Of a DNA stretch of 64,000 nucleotides, positions 49,976 through 57,809 are shown piece by piece. Location: positions 1,488,001-1,552,000 of the forward strand of contig NZ_CP067377.1 of NCBI RefSeq assembly GCF_019565455.1, read 5' to 3'. The DNA is from Flavobacterium oreochromis. Its GTDB lineage: Bacteria > Bacteroidota > Bacteroidia > Flavobacteriales > Flavobacteriaceae. The translations under genes were made by a program, and so were the position numbers. Position 1 is the first letter of the stretch. Every line of letters begins with the position of its first letter. Below the pieces are notes generated by a model that was given only the letters and a program-made list of their open reading frames with translations, did no database searches and was not told the origin of the DNA.

Positions 49976-50680
49976 ATGACAAAACAAACCAATAGAGGCA
50001 AAGAAGCAAAAGATGATCTCTTTTTTAATCAAGAAGCAAAATCCATTTTCAAAGAAGCTTTACAAGATTTGAATTATCTTTTAACAAGAGCTTATAGTCC
50101 TAAAAATGCCTTGCATACAGTTGGTACTCGATATCGATTGAGCCAACGCCAAATCAAAGCTTTGCAGGGAATGGGAGCTTCAGAGCAATATCTGGATAAA
50201 GTAAAAATTACTCAGTGCGATATAGACCAGTTACAAGCAAATACAATTGTGATAGACGGGTTTAATGTTTTGATTCTATTAGAAAGTTTGTTTTCTGGCG
50301 CTTATTTGTTTCAGGGAGCTGATGGTTGTTATCGAGATTTATCCAGTGTGCACGGAACTTATAAAAAAGTATCGCAAACGCCTATAGCAATTCAAACAAT
50401 TGTCGATTTTCATAAAGTAGTTGGAATAAAGGAAATAATTTGGATTTTCGATAAACCTGTTTCTAATAGCGGTCGAATCAAGAAAATGCTAGAAGAAACC
50501 GCTAGTCAAGAAAATTTGACTTGGACAATCCGCTTGGAGGATAAAGCTGATGATACTATTATAAAGCAAACAGGAATAATCATTTCGTCTGATGCCTATA
50601 TTCTTGAAAATGCTGCCAAATGGTTTAATTTAATCGCGTTTTTAATTGAAAGTAAAGGATTTAAGGCGAATGTGTTTTAG
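49976..50680 (+). CDS. DUF434-family protein with PIN-like C-terminal domain
   Basis: This is a 234-residue protein. The N-terminal part (AKSIFKEALQDLNYLLTRAYSPKNALHTVGTRYRLSQRQIKAL) matches DUF434. The C-terminal part starts with VIDGFNVLILLESLFSG, where the aspartate followed by a strand suggests a PIN or NYN-like fold. Other acidic residues in WIFDKPVSNSGR and DKADDTIIKQ could complete a metal site. PIN domains are often RNases. A trimming or sensing role in the repair island is inference. It shares an operon-like arrangement with the primase-fold gene 126 bp downstream. Confidence 0.72.
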   Translation: MTKQTNRGKEAKDDLFFNQEAKSIFKEALQDLNYLLTRAYSPKNALHTVGTRYRLSQRQIKALQGMGASEQYLDKVKITQCDIDQLQANTIVIDGFNVLILLESLFSGAYLFQGADGCYRDLSSVHGTYKKVSQTPIAIQTIVDFHKVVGIKEIIWIFDKPVSNSGRIKKMLEETASQENLTWTIRLEDKADDTIIKQTGIIISSDAYILENAAKWFNLIAFLIESKGFKANVF

Positions 50681-50805
50681 AATCAATGTAACACAACGTC
50701 ACACAAAGTTTAGTACAATGTTACTCAATGTGTAAAGATTTATAGTACTTTGTGAAACTTCGTGTTGAACTTTGAGTAACATTGTGAACCTTAATATTAA
50801 ATAAT

Positions 50806-51519
50806 ATGTCAACCTATAAAATAATCAAAAACGAAGAAAAACTAAAGGAATTCATCAATTGGCTTCCTGATTTATTGCCTAATGAACAATATTATATAAC
50901 GCTTTTAGCTCGAAAGAAATACTATCCAGAATCAGGATTAAAAGCCGATAAAGGACAGCTGAAAAGAACCACAGCCACTAAAGAGCGTATTTTAGGTAAA
51001 CTGAAACAAATGGAAGTAAAGTTGGGTTCTTATGAATCGGATGGTTTGCCCGTTCAACAAGAAAATTTGGTGGTTTATATTACTCCTAATCCAAGAGATT
51101 TGTATCAGGCTGGATTAAAAACGATTAAGGAAATTACGGATAAGATTATCCAAAAAGATCATCGATACAATCCGCAAGTACTAGCCTTGAATGCTATTCA
51201 GACTACTACTACTAGAAAACTATTTTTCGATTTGGATATTGATTTTAATTCAACCGATTTTGAAGAAACGATACTTCGTTTCAAAGAAGATGTCAGTAAA
51301 GTTATTAATCCAGATTGTTTGACATTTATTAGAACCCATGGAGGTTTGCATTGTTTAATAAAATTAGAACAAATACAGACAGAGTATGCTAAAAGTTGGT
51401 ATCAAGACATAGCCAAGTTAACCTGTGAGGCGTATCAAGTAACGATGAATGGCGATAACGTCTTGCCTATGGTTGGTTGTGTACAAGGAATTGATTTTTC
51501 GCCTTATTTTTTGATGTAA
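50806..51519 (+). CDS. Archaeo-eukaryotic primase (AEP)-fold protein
   Basis: This is a 237-residue protein. The AEP catalytic signs are visible: the acidic pair in KLFFDLDIDFN (FDLDID), the basic/His strand RTHGGLHCLIKL (the sxH motif), and a final VGCVQGIDFSPYF. The first 100 residues are helical (KLKEFINWLPDLLPNEQYYITLLARKKYYP), and may bind nucleic acid. AEP proteins synthesise short RNA or DNA. In this setting it could fill or extend RNA ends, but no substrate can be read from the sequence. It ends before a bidirectional terminator. Confidence 0.7.
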   Translation: MSTYKIIKNEEKLKEFINWLPDLLPNEQYYITLLARKKYYPESGLKADKGQLKRTTATKERILGKLKQMEVKLGSYESDGLPVQQENLVVYITPNPRDLYQAGLKTIKEITDKIIQKDHRYNPQVLALNAIQTTTTRKLFFDLDIDFNSTDFEETILRFKEDVSKVINPDCLTFIRTHGGLHCLIKLEQIQTEYAKSWYQDIAKLTCEAYQVTMNGDNVLPMVGCVQGIDFSPYFLM

Positions 51520-51550
51520 ACTTGTATACGACATATTCTACCAAATTAAA

Positions 51551-51581
51551 AACCGCTATAAACTTCTTATTTATAGCGGCT
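51551..51581. terminator. Bidirectional terminator between convergent genes
   Basis: The hairpin arms ACCGCTATAAA and TTATAGCGG(CT) enclose about 8 nt, with A-rich sequence on the left and T-rich on the right. It separates the AEP gene from the Met/Gln-rich gene. Confidence 0.85.
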
Positions 51582-51591
51582 ATCTAATTTT

Positions 51592-52148
51592 TTATTTTTC
51601 AGCCTTTTCTTCTTTTTCTTGTTTTTTCTCAGCTTCTTTTTTTGCTTTTTCAGCTTCATATTTAGCTTTACTTTCAGCAGCTAATTTATTATTTTCAGCA
51701 ATTTCTGATTTTAATTGAGTAGCATCTTCATTTTTTGAGTTTAGTTTCTCTTTATATTTTTGAAGCTTCTTTTGTAATTTATTTATTTTTTTTCAGCTTC
51801 ATCTTTACTTTTTTCATCAGTAGCATTTTCCTTTTTTTGCTCGTTTTCAGCAATTTCAGCTTTCTTATCTTCAATGTTTTTATTCAGTTTTTCAATGCTT
51901 TTTTGAACTTGAGCCAACTTCTCTTCTTTGGTAACTACTGATTGCATTTGCATTCTCATCATATTTTGCATTTGCATTTGTATATGCATCTGGTTTATTT
52001 GCTGCTGCTGCTGCATACGCATTTGATTATTGATTTGAACTTGTTGCTGCATCTGATTCCTATACAAATTATTGTTAAAGCTATAATTTTGACAATAAAT
52101 AAGTGAAGAGATAAAAAAGAATAAGACTAATAATGATTTTGATTTCAT
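51592..52148 (-). CDS. Secreted Met/Gln-rich, coiled-coil protein, one frameshift
   Basis: The N-terminus MKSKSLLVLFFFISSLIYCQN is a signal peptide. A low-complexity stretch of M and Q (MQQQVQINNQMRMQQQQQ) follows, then a Lys/Glu-rich coiled coil to the C-terminus (EKLAQVQKSIEKLNKNIEDK, and KAKYEAEKAKKEAEKKQEK after the frame change). The frame changes near 51787-51793 in a T7 run. It is the only minus-strand gene in the central island and may be unrelated to RNA repair. The function is not known. Confidence 0.6.
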
Positions 52149-52279
52149 TATAATGAGAATTTTGGAATGAATTATTAAAAATTAAATCGCAAAATTACTG
52201 AAAATAGTTACTTATTGATAAGAGTAAATTATTTTCAATCAGCTTGTTTTTCTATTTTTGCCAAAGGTTAGTTAAAAAT

Positions 52280-52951
52280 ATGCTCAATTACTACATTCAA
52301 ACATCTATTAATCAAATTAATCCCGACTGGAAAGAAAAATACCATCGTTTCCTGCATCCCGAAATCCTAACACAATTTTGCCATAACCTCGATTACTATT
52401 TTGAAAATGATGTTCATTTAGATAGACTTCCTCAATACAAGGAAGAAATCAAAATTGATTTTTCGGAAACCGTACACGAGTTCAAAATGGTATTTGAATT
52501 AACCGAAGATAAAGAAGAGTTATGTCTCAAAATCGCTCAATTACTAGAAGTAACACCATTTCAAAATCTGTTGCTCATTTTAGGTCAGCGACTTACCTCG
52601 GCGAGCGTGAATGATGAAAACGGTATTCCGCCGCTCAAAGAAACACTTTTAGCGAGTTGTCAATTGCCTTTTAACCACGAAATTAGTTGCGCCCGACGGG
52701 CTTGGGAGAAACATTTAAGTCGAGGTTATACTGATTTTTGGGGTACGATGAAAGGGAACAATCAGGAAAAGGAAGCACTAGTAGTTCAAAAAATAAACCA
52801 CGTGATCAAGAATGCTTCTTGGTGGAATATTTTTGGTCATTACAAACACGGTTATGTGTATGAAATACGAATCGAAAATGGTAATGGTATTCGCTGGAAT
52901 CAAGAGGGAACAAAATTAATTGGGTTTTTAGAACCTTTTTTGGATGAATAA
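52280..52951 (+). CDS. Conserved hypothetical protein, possibly RNA-repair associated
   Basis: This is a protein of about 223 residues from the ATG at 52280 (MLNYYIQTSINQINPDWKEKYHRFL). It has a helical N-terminal half and a C-terminal part with SCARRAWEKHLSRGYTDFWGTMKGNN and WWNIFGHYKHGYVYEIRIENGNGIRWN. The conserved tryptophans and basic residues suggest nucleic-acid or protein binding, but I do not recognise the family. The ORF start at 52244 would use poorly conserved residues (MFFYFCQRLVKN), so I use the internal ATG. It is followed 12 bp later by the SUKH-like gene. Confidence 0.55.
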   Translation: MLNYYIQTSINQINPDWKEKYHRFLHPEILTQFCHNLDYYFENDVHLDRLPQYKEEIKIDFSETVHEFKMVFELTEDKEELCLKIAQLLEVTPFQNLLLILGQRLTSASVNDENGIPPLKETLLASCQLPFNHEISCARRAWEKHLSRGYTDFWGTMKGNNQEKEALVVQKINHVIKNASWWNIFGHYKHGYVYEIRIENGNGIRWNQEGTKLIGFLEPFLDE

Positions 52952-52963
52952 ACGAATTGTGAT

Positions 52964-53410
52964 ATGAATTTTAATGAAAAAATAAAAACTTCTTTTATAA
53001 AAGCAGGATGGTATCCAAATCGGAATGTCAAAAATCGCTATTCGAAAGTAAAAGGAATAAATAAGTTACCTGAAAAAATTAAAGAATTTCTATTTGAATA
53101 CGGAGATTTGGTTCTAGAACCTTATCAAAACCTTTATTCTGATGAATATGACTTTTCAGTTAGGCTATTAAAAAATAAAAAAATACTATTTAGCGAATGA
53201 TGTGATGTTACATTATATAAAATTGGCGAGTGGCAAGAAGAAAATAATTTAATTCTATGTGACGAAAATTTAATCATTTATATCTACGATGAAACACTAA
53301 CCAAACTAGGCAATTCTTTTAAACAGGGGATAGAATGCTTATTAGAAATAAATTTTGATAATCAATCATGGTGGGATTTTCATAATAAACAGTGGATTAA
53401 GTGTGATTAA
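52964..53410 (+). CDS. SUKH-3-like immunity protein with an in-frame TGA
   Basis: The first part reads IKTSFIKAGWYPNRNV, then KLPEKIKEFLFEYGDLVLEP, the pattern of SUKH-3 immunity domains. A TGA at 53198-53200 lies in the same frame as the continuing sequence, which goes on DVTLYKIGEWQEENNLIL, YDETLTKLGNSFKQGIECLLEINF and ends at 53408. This is a single nonsense codon, not a frameshift. It may be an inactivating mutation, a sequence error or readthrough. SUKH proteins protect against toxins, often nucleases. No cognate toxin is evident nearby. Confidence 0.62.
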
Positions 53411-53427
53411 TTATAGAGAATTTTTTT

Positions 53428-53446
53428 TATGTAAAATAATTGCGTA
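53428..53446 (+). promoter_or_regulatory. Operator 7, upstream of the zinc-ribbon SDR
   Basis: TATGTAAAATAATTGCGTA, with a TACTTTTG promoter box at 53456-53463. The TTTG starts 13 bp after the operator. Confidence 0.82.
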
Positions 53447-53490
53447 GTTCTAATTTACTTTTGCATTATAAATAAGTCCAAAAAATAATT

Positions 53491-54849
53491 ATGGATCATA
53501 AATTTACGAACAAGGAATGGGAAATTTGTCTTAAAGTACTCACAGCACTTAAAGACAATCCATTTGATAATCCTGATAACAAATTGTTTTCGGGACTTAT
53601 CACTAAGATTCATACTACTGCAAAAAAATTAAATAAAAAGGCTATTGCCTCTGATAAAAAAGATAATGATTTAAACATTACTAAAGAAACAGTAATTGTT
53701 AATCACGCATTAAATGGTAAAACATTATATTATGATGACCAACAAAAGCAGCACGAATTTTCAACTTTAACTACTTCTAAGCATTGTTATTGCTGTAATT
53801 TAGTGTTTAATTTGAATCATTTTTTTTATCCTCGTCTTTGTCCTAATTGCGCTATTGAAAATTACGATAAACGTTTTCAAACTATTGATCTTTCAGGACG
53901 AAAAGTGCTACTTACTGGAGGAAGAGTAAAAGTAGGTTTTGCCACTGCTTTAAAACTACTTCGTGCTAAAGCGACCGTTGTACTTACAACGCGTTTTCCT
54001 GCGTTGGCATTAGAACAACTACGACAGGAGGAAGATTATGACAATTGGAAAGATAATTTAATTATTTATGGTTTAGATTTGCGAAACTTAAATGCGATAC
54101 ATGAGTTTTTGGCATTTTATAAAAGTAAATTTTCATCAATTGATATATTGATTAATAATGCAGCTCAAACGATTAAATATGATGAAAAATATTATGCCTC
54201 ATTAATCGCAAAAGAACATAAACTATTACAAATTGGAAGTAGAGAAACGTTACTTATTCCTAACTCAACAGATGTTATACCAAATATCAAAAAGTTAGAT
54301 TTTGGTGAAACTTCATTCAATGACATTCGTTTAAGTCGGTTTGGATTACCTGTTGATGAAAGAGAAAAAAACAGTTGGAATTCCAGATTAGATGAAATAG
54401 GATTACCAGAGTTATTAGAAGTGAATTTAATTAATCATATCGCACCTTATATTTTGATTAAGGAATTAAAATCGTTATTTTTGAATTCGGAGTTTACAGA
54501 AAGATTTATAGTGAATGTAACTTCCTCTGAAGGAATGTTTAGTTATACGAATAAAACCGAGTGTCATCCCCATACAAATATGACCAAAGCAGCTTTGAAT
54601 ATGATGACCTTGACTTCAGGAAAAGATTTTGTTAATGATAATATCTTTATGACGAGCGTTGATGTAGGTTGGATTTCTACTGGTGCCAATGAGGCCTTGA
54701 GGGAAAAACAGTTTAAAGCGGGTTATATTCCGCCACTTGATTCAGTAGATGGAGCCTCTCGAATTATGGATCCTATTATTCAAGGCATACAAGGGAGTAA
54801 CTATTGGTACGGTGTTTTATTAAAAAATTATAAAGTTACTAATTGGTAA
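53491..54849 (+). CDS. Zinc-ribbon plus short-chain dehydrogenase fusion
   Basis: This is a 452-residue protein. Residues about 95-120 hold two CxxC pairs (CYCCNLVF and LCPNC), a zinc ribbon. From about 130 comes an SDR Rossmann fold with KVLLTGGRVKVGFATALKLL (in place of TGxxxGxG), DILINNAAQ and a C-terminal TKAALNMMTLTSGKDF. The catalytic Tyr of YxxxK is not seen: the residue four before the lysine is Thr in HTNMTK. It carries operator 7, so it belongs to the regulon. A redox or RNA-binding role is possible. Confidence 0.82.
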   Translation: MDHKFTNKEWEICLKVLTALKDNPFDNPDNKLFSGLITKIHTTAKKLNKKAIASDKKDNDLNITKETVIVNHALNGKTLYYDDQQKQHEFSTLTTSKHCYCCNLVFNLNHFFYPRLCPNCAIENYDKRFQTIDLSGRKVLLTGGRVKVGFATALKLLRAKATVVLTTRFPALALEQLRQEEDYDNWKDNLIIYGLDLRNLNAIHEFLAFYKSKFSSIDILINNAAQTIKYDEKYYASLIAKEHKLLQIGSRETLLIPNSTDVIPNIKKLDFGETSFNDIRLSRFGLPVDEREKNSWNSRLDEIGLPELLEVNLINHIAPYILIKELKSLFLNSEFTERFIVNVTSSEGMFSYTNKTECHPHTNMTKAALNMMTLTSGKDFVNDNIFMTSVDVGWISTGANEALREKQFKAGYIPPLDSVDGASRIMDPIIQGIQGSNYWYGVLLKNYKVTNW

Positions 54850-54852
54850 TAT

Positions 54853-54927
54853 GCAAATAGTAGTTTAAATTTGGAAAAATACTATTCAACCAGATGGAGT
54901 TTTAGGTTTGAATCCCAACAATTTCCC
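54853..54927 (+). ncRNA. tRNA-like cloverleaf 1 (degenerate)
   Basis: The order is that of a normal tRNA. A D-like arm TAGTTTAAATTTGGAAAAAT is followed by CTATT-CAACCA-GATGG, a six-base anticodon-like loop with two G-T pairs. Next is a T-like arm TTAGG-TTTGAAT-CCCAA with one mismatch. The acceptor pairs at only about five of seven positions. It is closely related to the next two copies. I regard it as a tRNA-like RNA, not a functional tRNA. Confidence 0.5.
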
Positions 54928-54947
54928 TAAAGCAAAAAACAATAAAA

Positions 54948-55023
54948 GGAAGTAATAGTTTAATTTTGGAAAAATGTCCGATCGCTAATCGGGAGATTTA
55001 GGTTCGAATCCTAATAGCTTCCA
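54948..55023 (+). ncRNA. tRNA-like cloverleaf 2, anticodon GCT with C33
   Basis: The acceptor GGAAGT pairs with GCTTCC (one T-G). The anticodon arm TCCGA-TCGCTAA-TCGGG has loop T32-C33-G34-C35-T36. The T arm TTAGG-TTCGAAT-CCTAA is perfect. C33 instead of U33, a weak D stem, and the absence of the long variable arm required for a serine GCU tRNA suggest it does not decode serine normally. It lies downstream of the SDR gene. Confidence 0.6.
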
Positions 55024-55032
55024 ATCATATAA

Positions 55033-55105
55033 GAAGGCGTTAGTTTAATTGAAAGAATACTAGCCAGTCAAGCTAGAGTTTTGGGTTTGAGTCCCAAACG
55101 CCTTC
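55033..55105 (+). ncRNA. tRNA-like cloverleaf 3, anticodon GTC with A33
   Basis: The acceptor GAAGGCG pairs perfectly with CGCCTTC. The anticodon arm is CTAGC-CAGTCAA-GCTAG, a perfect 5-bp stem with loop C32-A33-G34-T35-C36. The T arm TTGGG-TTTGAGT-CCCAA carries T56 instead of C56. The structure is strong, but the invariant U33 and C56 are both changed. A run of T follows and could end transcription. Confidence 0.65.
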
Positions 55106-55148
55106 TTTTTGAACTTTACAAGTTTTTCAAAATCTATTATTACAATAC

Positions 55149-55167
55149 TACGTAAAATAATTTCGTA
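55149..55167 (+). promoter_or_regulatory. Operator 8, upstream of a small basic protein
   Basis: TACGTAAAATAATTTCGTA, with TTTG at 55181-55184, 13 bp downstream. The ORF start at 55182 would lie on the promoter, so the ATG at 55218 is used. Confidence 0.8.
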
Positions 55168-55217
55168 TTACTAGTTCATCTTTGCACCTAAAAGATAAAT
55201 TTTTAGACTTCTTAAAA

Positions 55218-55433
55218 ATGACAAATAGAAATCTATACAATAAAGGAACTTATAGAAGTTATGAATATGGGAAAATACCACCTTACATGAAAAAGTTAGG
55301 TAATAGGAAATGGAGGTCAAATACTCAAAAAGAGCTGGAAAAAGAACTTTCCTTAAAAACTGTAGCTTGTGTACATTTACAAAAAAGAAATCTAAAAGGA
55401 ACCAGCGTACAAACGTTAAAATTACCCTTTTAG
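55218..55433 (+). CDS. Small basic protein under operator 8
   Basis: This is a 71-residue protein (MTNRNLYNKGTYRSYEYGKIPPYMKK, then LGNRKWRSNTQKELEKELSL). It is strongly basic, with a Tyr-rich start and a C-terminal QKRNLKGTSVQTLKL. No known family is recognised. The RKW-rich middle recalls the RNWKKYRKTQWK stretch in the small protein at 35691. Its own operator shows that it is expressed with the repair system. It may bind RNA. Whether the last 15 residues are functional cannot be judged. Confidence 0.55.
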   Translation: MTNRNLYNKGTYRSYEYGKIPPYMKKLGNRKWRSNTQKELEKELSLKTVACVHLQKRNLKGTSVQTLKLPF

Positions 55434-55582
55434 ATCAAAGTAACAAATAATCCTGTTATTGTACTTATTCAAGTGAGAAAAACTGAATGATAGTATAAAA
55501 AGAAATAATGTAATAAATGTAGTTTTTAAATAACCCCAAAACCTCAAACTTTAAACTTTAAATTTCAAACAAATAATAAATA

Positions 55583-56407
55583 ATGATCACGTACATTGAC
55601 ATAGGTATAAACCTAACCAATCGTCAGTTTGAAGATGAAATTGACGAAATTGTTCAAAATGCACACGATGCTGATGTTGAACAAATAATTCTTACAGGAA
55701 CTAGCGTAAAAAACAGCATTGAATCAGATAAAATTGTTGCCGATTTTCCACACACCTTATATAGTACCGCAGGAATACATCCGCATGAAGCTAAGAGTAT
55801 GAACGAACAAAGTATTCCTACATTGCGAAAGCTTTTGCAGAAAAAGCACGTGGTTTCGGTAGGGGAGTGTGGACTTGATTTTGACCGAGATTTTTCTCCC
55901 AGACCAGTTCAAGAAAAATGTTTCAGAGCCCAACTCGAACTGGCTATCGAAGTTAAAAAACCATTGTTTTTACACGAACGAGAGGCATTTGACCGATTTA
56001 CAGTCATCTGTAAAGAATACCAATCGAAGTTACCACCAGCGGTAGTTCATTGTTTTACGGGAACTTTACAGCAAGCTAAATATTACCTTGATAATGGATT
56101 TTACCTTGGTTTTACTGGAGCTATATCAGATGCGAATCGGTTTGCTCATTTAAAAGAAGTGATACAATATGTACCTTTGAACCGAATGATGATTGAAACC
56201 GATGCGCCTTTTATGCTTCCTAAAAATGTTCCCCGTAGCCAATTAACCCAATTTAACGAACGCCGTAACGAACCCGCTTTTTTACCTTTTGTAGCCCAAA
56301 CTATCGCACAGGTTAAAAAGGTTTCCCTTCACGAAGTAGCCGAAACAACTACTGATGTGGCAAGAGATTTTTTGGGATTTAAACTTTTAATTAAAGGCAC
56401 CATCTAA
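55583..56407 (+). CDS. tatD: TatD-family metal-dependent nuclease
   Basis: This is a 274-residue TIM-barrel hydrolase. It begins IDIGINLTNRQFEDEID, the start of TatD itself rather than of YcfH-like relatives. The metal-binding residues are in TAGIHPHEAKS, VGECGLDFDRDFSP, PLFLHEREAF, AVVHCFTGTL and MIETDAPFMLPKNVP. TatD has 3'-5' exonuclease activity on DNA and RNA, and a role in RNA quality control has been proposed. No operator lies directly upstream. It is separated by about 150 bp from the small protein. Confidence 0.9.
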   Translation: MITYIDIGINLTNRQFEDEIDEIVQNAHDADVEQIILTGTSVKNSIESDKIVADFPHTLYSTAGIHPHEAKSMNEQSIPTLRKLLQKKHVVSVGECGLDFDRDFSPRPVQEKCFRAQLELAIEVKKPLFLHEREAFDRFTVICKEYQSKLPPAVVHCFTGTLQQAKYYLDNGFYLGFTGAISDANRFAHLKEVIQYVPLNRMMIETDAPFMLPKNVPRSQLTQFNERRNEPAFLPFVAQTIAQVKKVSLHEVAETTTDVARDFLGFKLLIKGTI

Positions 56408-56553
56408 AATTTTTAAACCCAGATTTTTGAAATTCCAATAATTATCTTAATCTGCATTTCCTACTTTTATTTTGAAACACAGATTCTTGAAATTTTAATA
56501 ATTATTCTAATCCGTGTTTCTCTATTCTAAAAGCTAATTAAGTTGGCTTTTTC

Positions 56554-57236
56554 TCATCTAAACCAATTCCCAATTCTATGAAATATCCTTCCCATAAAGG
56601 TTTTCTTTCTATTTATTACACCTATTTCACCTAAAAGTGTATTGTCATCATTTAATACTACATTAATTACACTAGATTCACCTACATTTTTTGTAGCTTC
56701 TTCCATACCCATAAAAGTATAAACTAATACATCACCTTCTTTTACATTTATTGTATATTTTCCTTCAAAATTAGTAGTAGTGAAAGTTTCTGTTCCTTTA
56801 ATCTTTACAATTGCTCCAGGTATAGAGCCATTTTTATCACTCACTACTCCAGTTACAATTTTAGGAGCAACAATAGTATCGCCTGTTACTTTTAACTGAG
56901 CTTTTTGGTAGCCTCAGTGATAACAGTTTTTCTAGGTTCGCCCTGTGCTTGTGCTTTAAAGTTGGTTAAACTGATACATCCAAAAAATAAAGAGGCTAAC
57001 CAAAACGATTTTCGTTCGTTTTGTACAACCAAATCCCTATCCAATTGCGAGGTCAAAAACCTTCCGCACAATTGCGGTGTTGTTGCAAATGTCTCCGCAA
57101 TTTGCTTATCGGTAGATTTTGTAAAATCAATTACTGTTTTTTGACAAACCGCACAAAACCTACCTTTTTCCGCTGGAGTCATTTCATTCCAGTTTTCGTG
57201 ACAAGGCTGCGGTATCGTGATTTTTATATTTTTCAT
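56554..57236 (-). CDS. Membrane protein with CarboxypepD_reg-like domain, one frameshift
   Basis: The N-terminal soluble part contains a Cys pair (GRFCAVCQKTVIDFTKSTDKQIAETF), then a membrane segment (SFWLASLFFGCISLTNFKA). After the frame change near 56890 comes a beta-sandwich IVTGVVSDKNGSIPGAIVKIKGT-type domain found in Bacteroidota outer-membrane and energy-transduction proteins. The C-terminus ends MGRIFHRIGNWFR. The start MKNIKITIPQPCHENWNEMTPAEKGRF is a common flavobacterial wording. It probably has no direct link to RNA repair. Confidence 0.78.
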
Positions 57237-57604
57237 TTTGATGTATTTTTTCTTTTATTCTTTATTAAGCACATAGCTGACATTAAATCACAAAGTAGGT
57301 AAAATTACAAGTAATATTTTTTTTCATCTTCCTGCTTCTAACTTTTATAGAAGAGGTCTTTTTTTATGAAAAGATTGGGATAGGAAGGGATTTAGAAATT
57401 AGAAGTTATAAAAAAGATTATGAGACTCCTCGTTCCTTGGAGTGACAAACTGTGCGGAGCAACTTTGCGAACGTAGCGTAAAACCTAGCGTTCTTTATGG
57501 TTAGAAACTTTGAGTAACTTTGAGTCATACTTTGTGAAACGTTGTGTTACTTAAAAAAATGGCATAGTCTCCCACAGTTTTTAGGACATTCGCTGCTATT
57601 GACT

Positions 57605-57680
57605 ATCGCTAGTATAGAATTGCAATCTGCTAGTATAGAATTGACAACTGCTGGTATATAATAACGACCCTCTAGCATAA
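57605..57680. repeat. Imperfect tandem repeat with a 21-bp period
   Basis: CTAGTATAGAATTGCAATCTG, CTAGTATAGAATTGACAACTG and CTGGTATATAATAACGACCCT follow each other, then a degenerate CTAGCATAAATGAAGC. The units share the CTxGTATAxAAT core. No function is evident. Confidence 0.7.
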
Positions 57681-57755
57681 ATGAAGCTACATAATACTCT
57701 TAAATAATTCGGTTGCAAAAAGGTAGTTCAACTGCGATTAAAAAATAAACACCAC

Positions 57756-57774
57756 TCCGTAAAATAATTACGTA
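57756..57774 (+). promoter_or_regulatory. Operator 9, upstream of the RlaP-type transferase
   Basis: TCCGTAAAATAATTACGTA, with TTTG at 57788-57791, 13 bp downstream. The ORF start at 57789 is inside the promoter, so the ATG at 57810 is chosen. Confidence 0.8.
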
Positions 57775-57809
57775 CTTTAGAGTCAGCTTTGTCACTTAAA
57801 ATACGCATT

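Larger units (their letters stand above)
57237..57809. other. Intergenic region with short tandem repeats
   Basis: No gene is seen. It includes a stretch of TTGTG/AACTTTGAG-type words (57480-57550) resembling those near 50690-50790 and 62400-62470. A tandem repeat at 57605-57680 is built on CTAGTATAGAATTG, with a period of about 21 bp. Operator 9 is at 57756-57774. Confidence 0.6.

Noticed and set aside
50690..50800. Regulatory site in the TTGTG/ACTTTGAG-rich spacer
   Set aside because: Similar wording recurs at 57480-57550 and 62400-62470 without fixed spacing to promoters; it looks like a dispersed low-complexity intergenic repeat.
54948..55023. Functional tRNA-Ser (GCT)
   Set aside because: U33 is replaced by C, the D stem is weak, and the long variable arm of a serine tRNA is missing.
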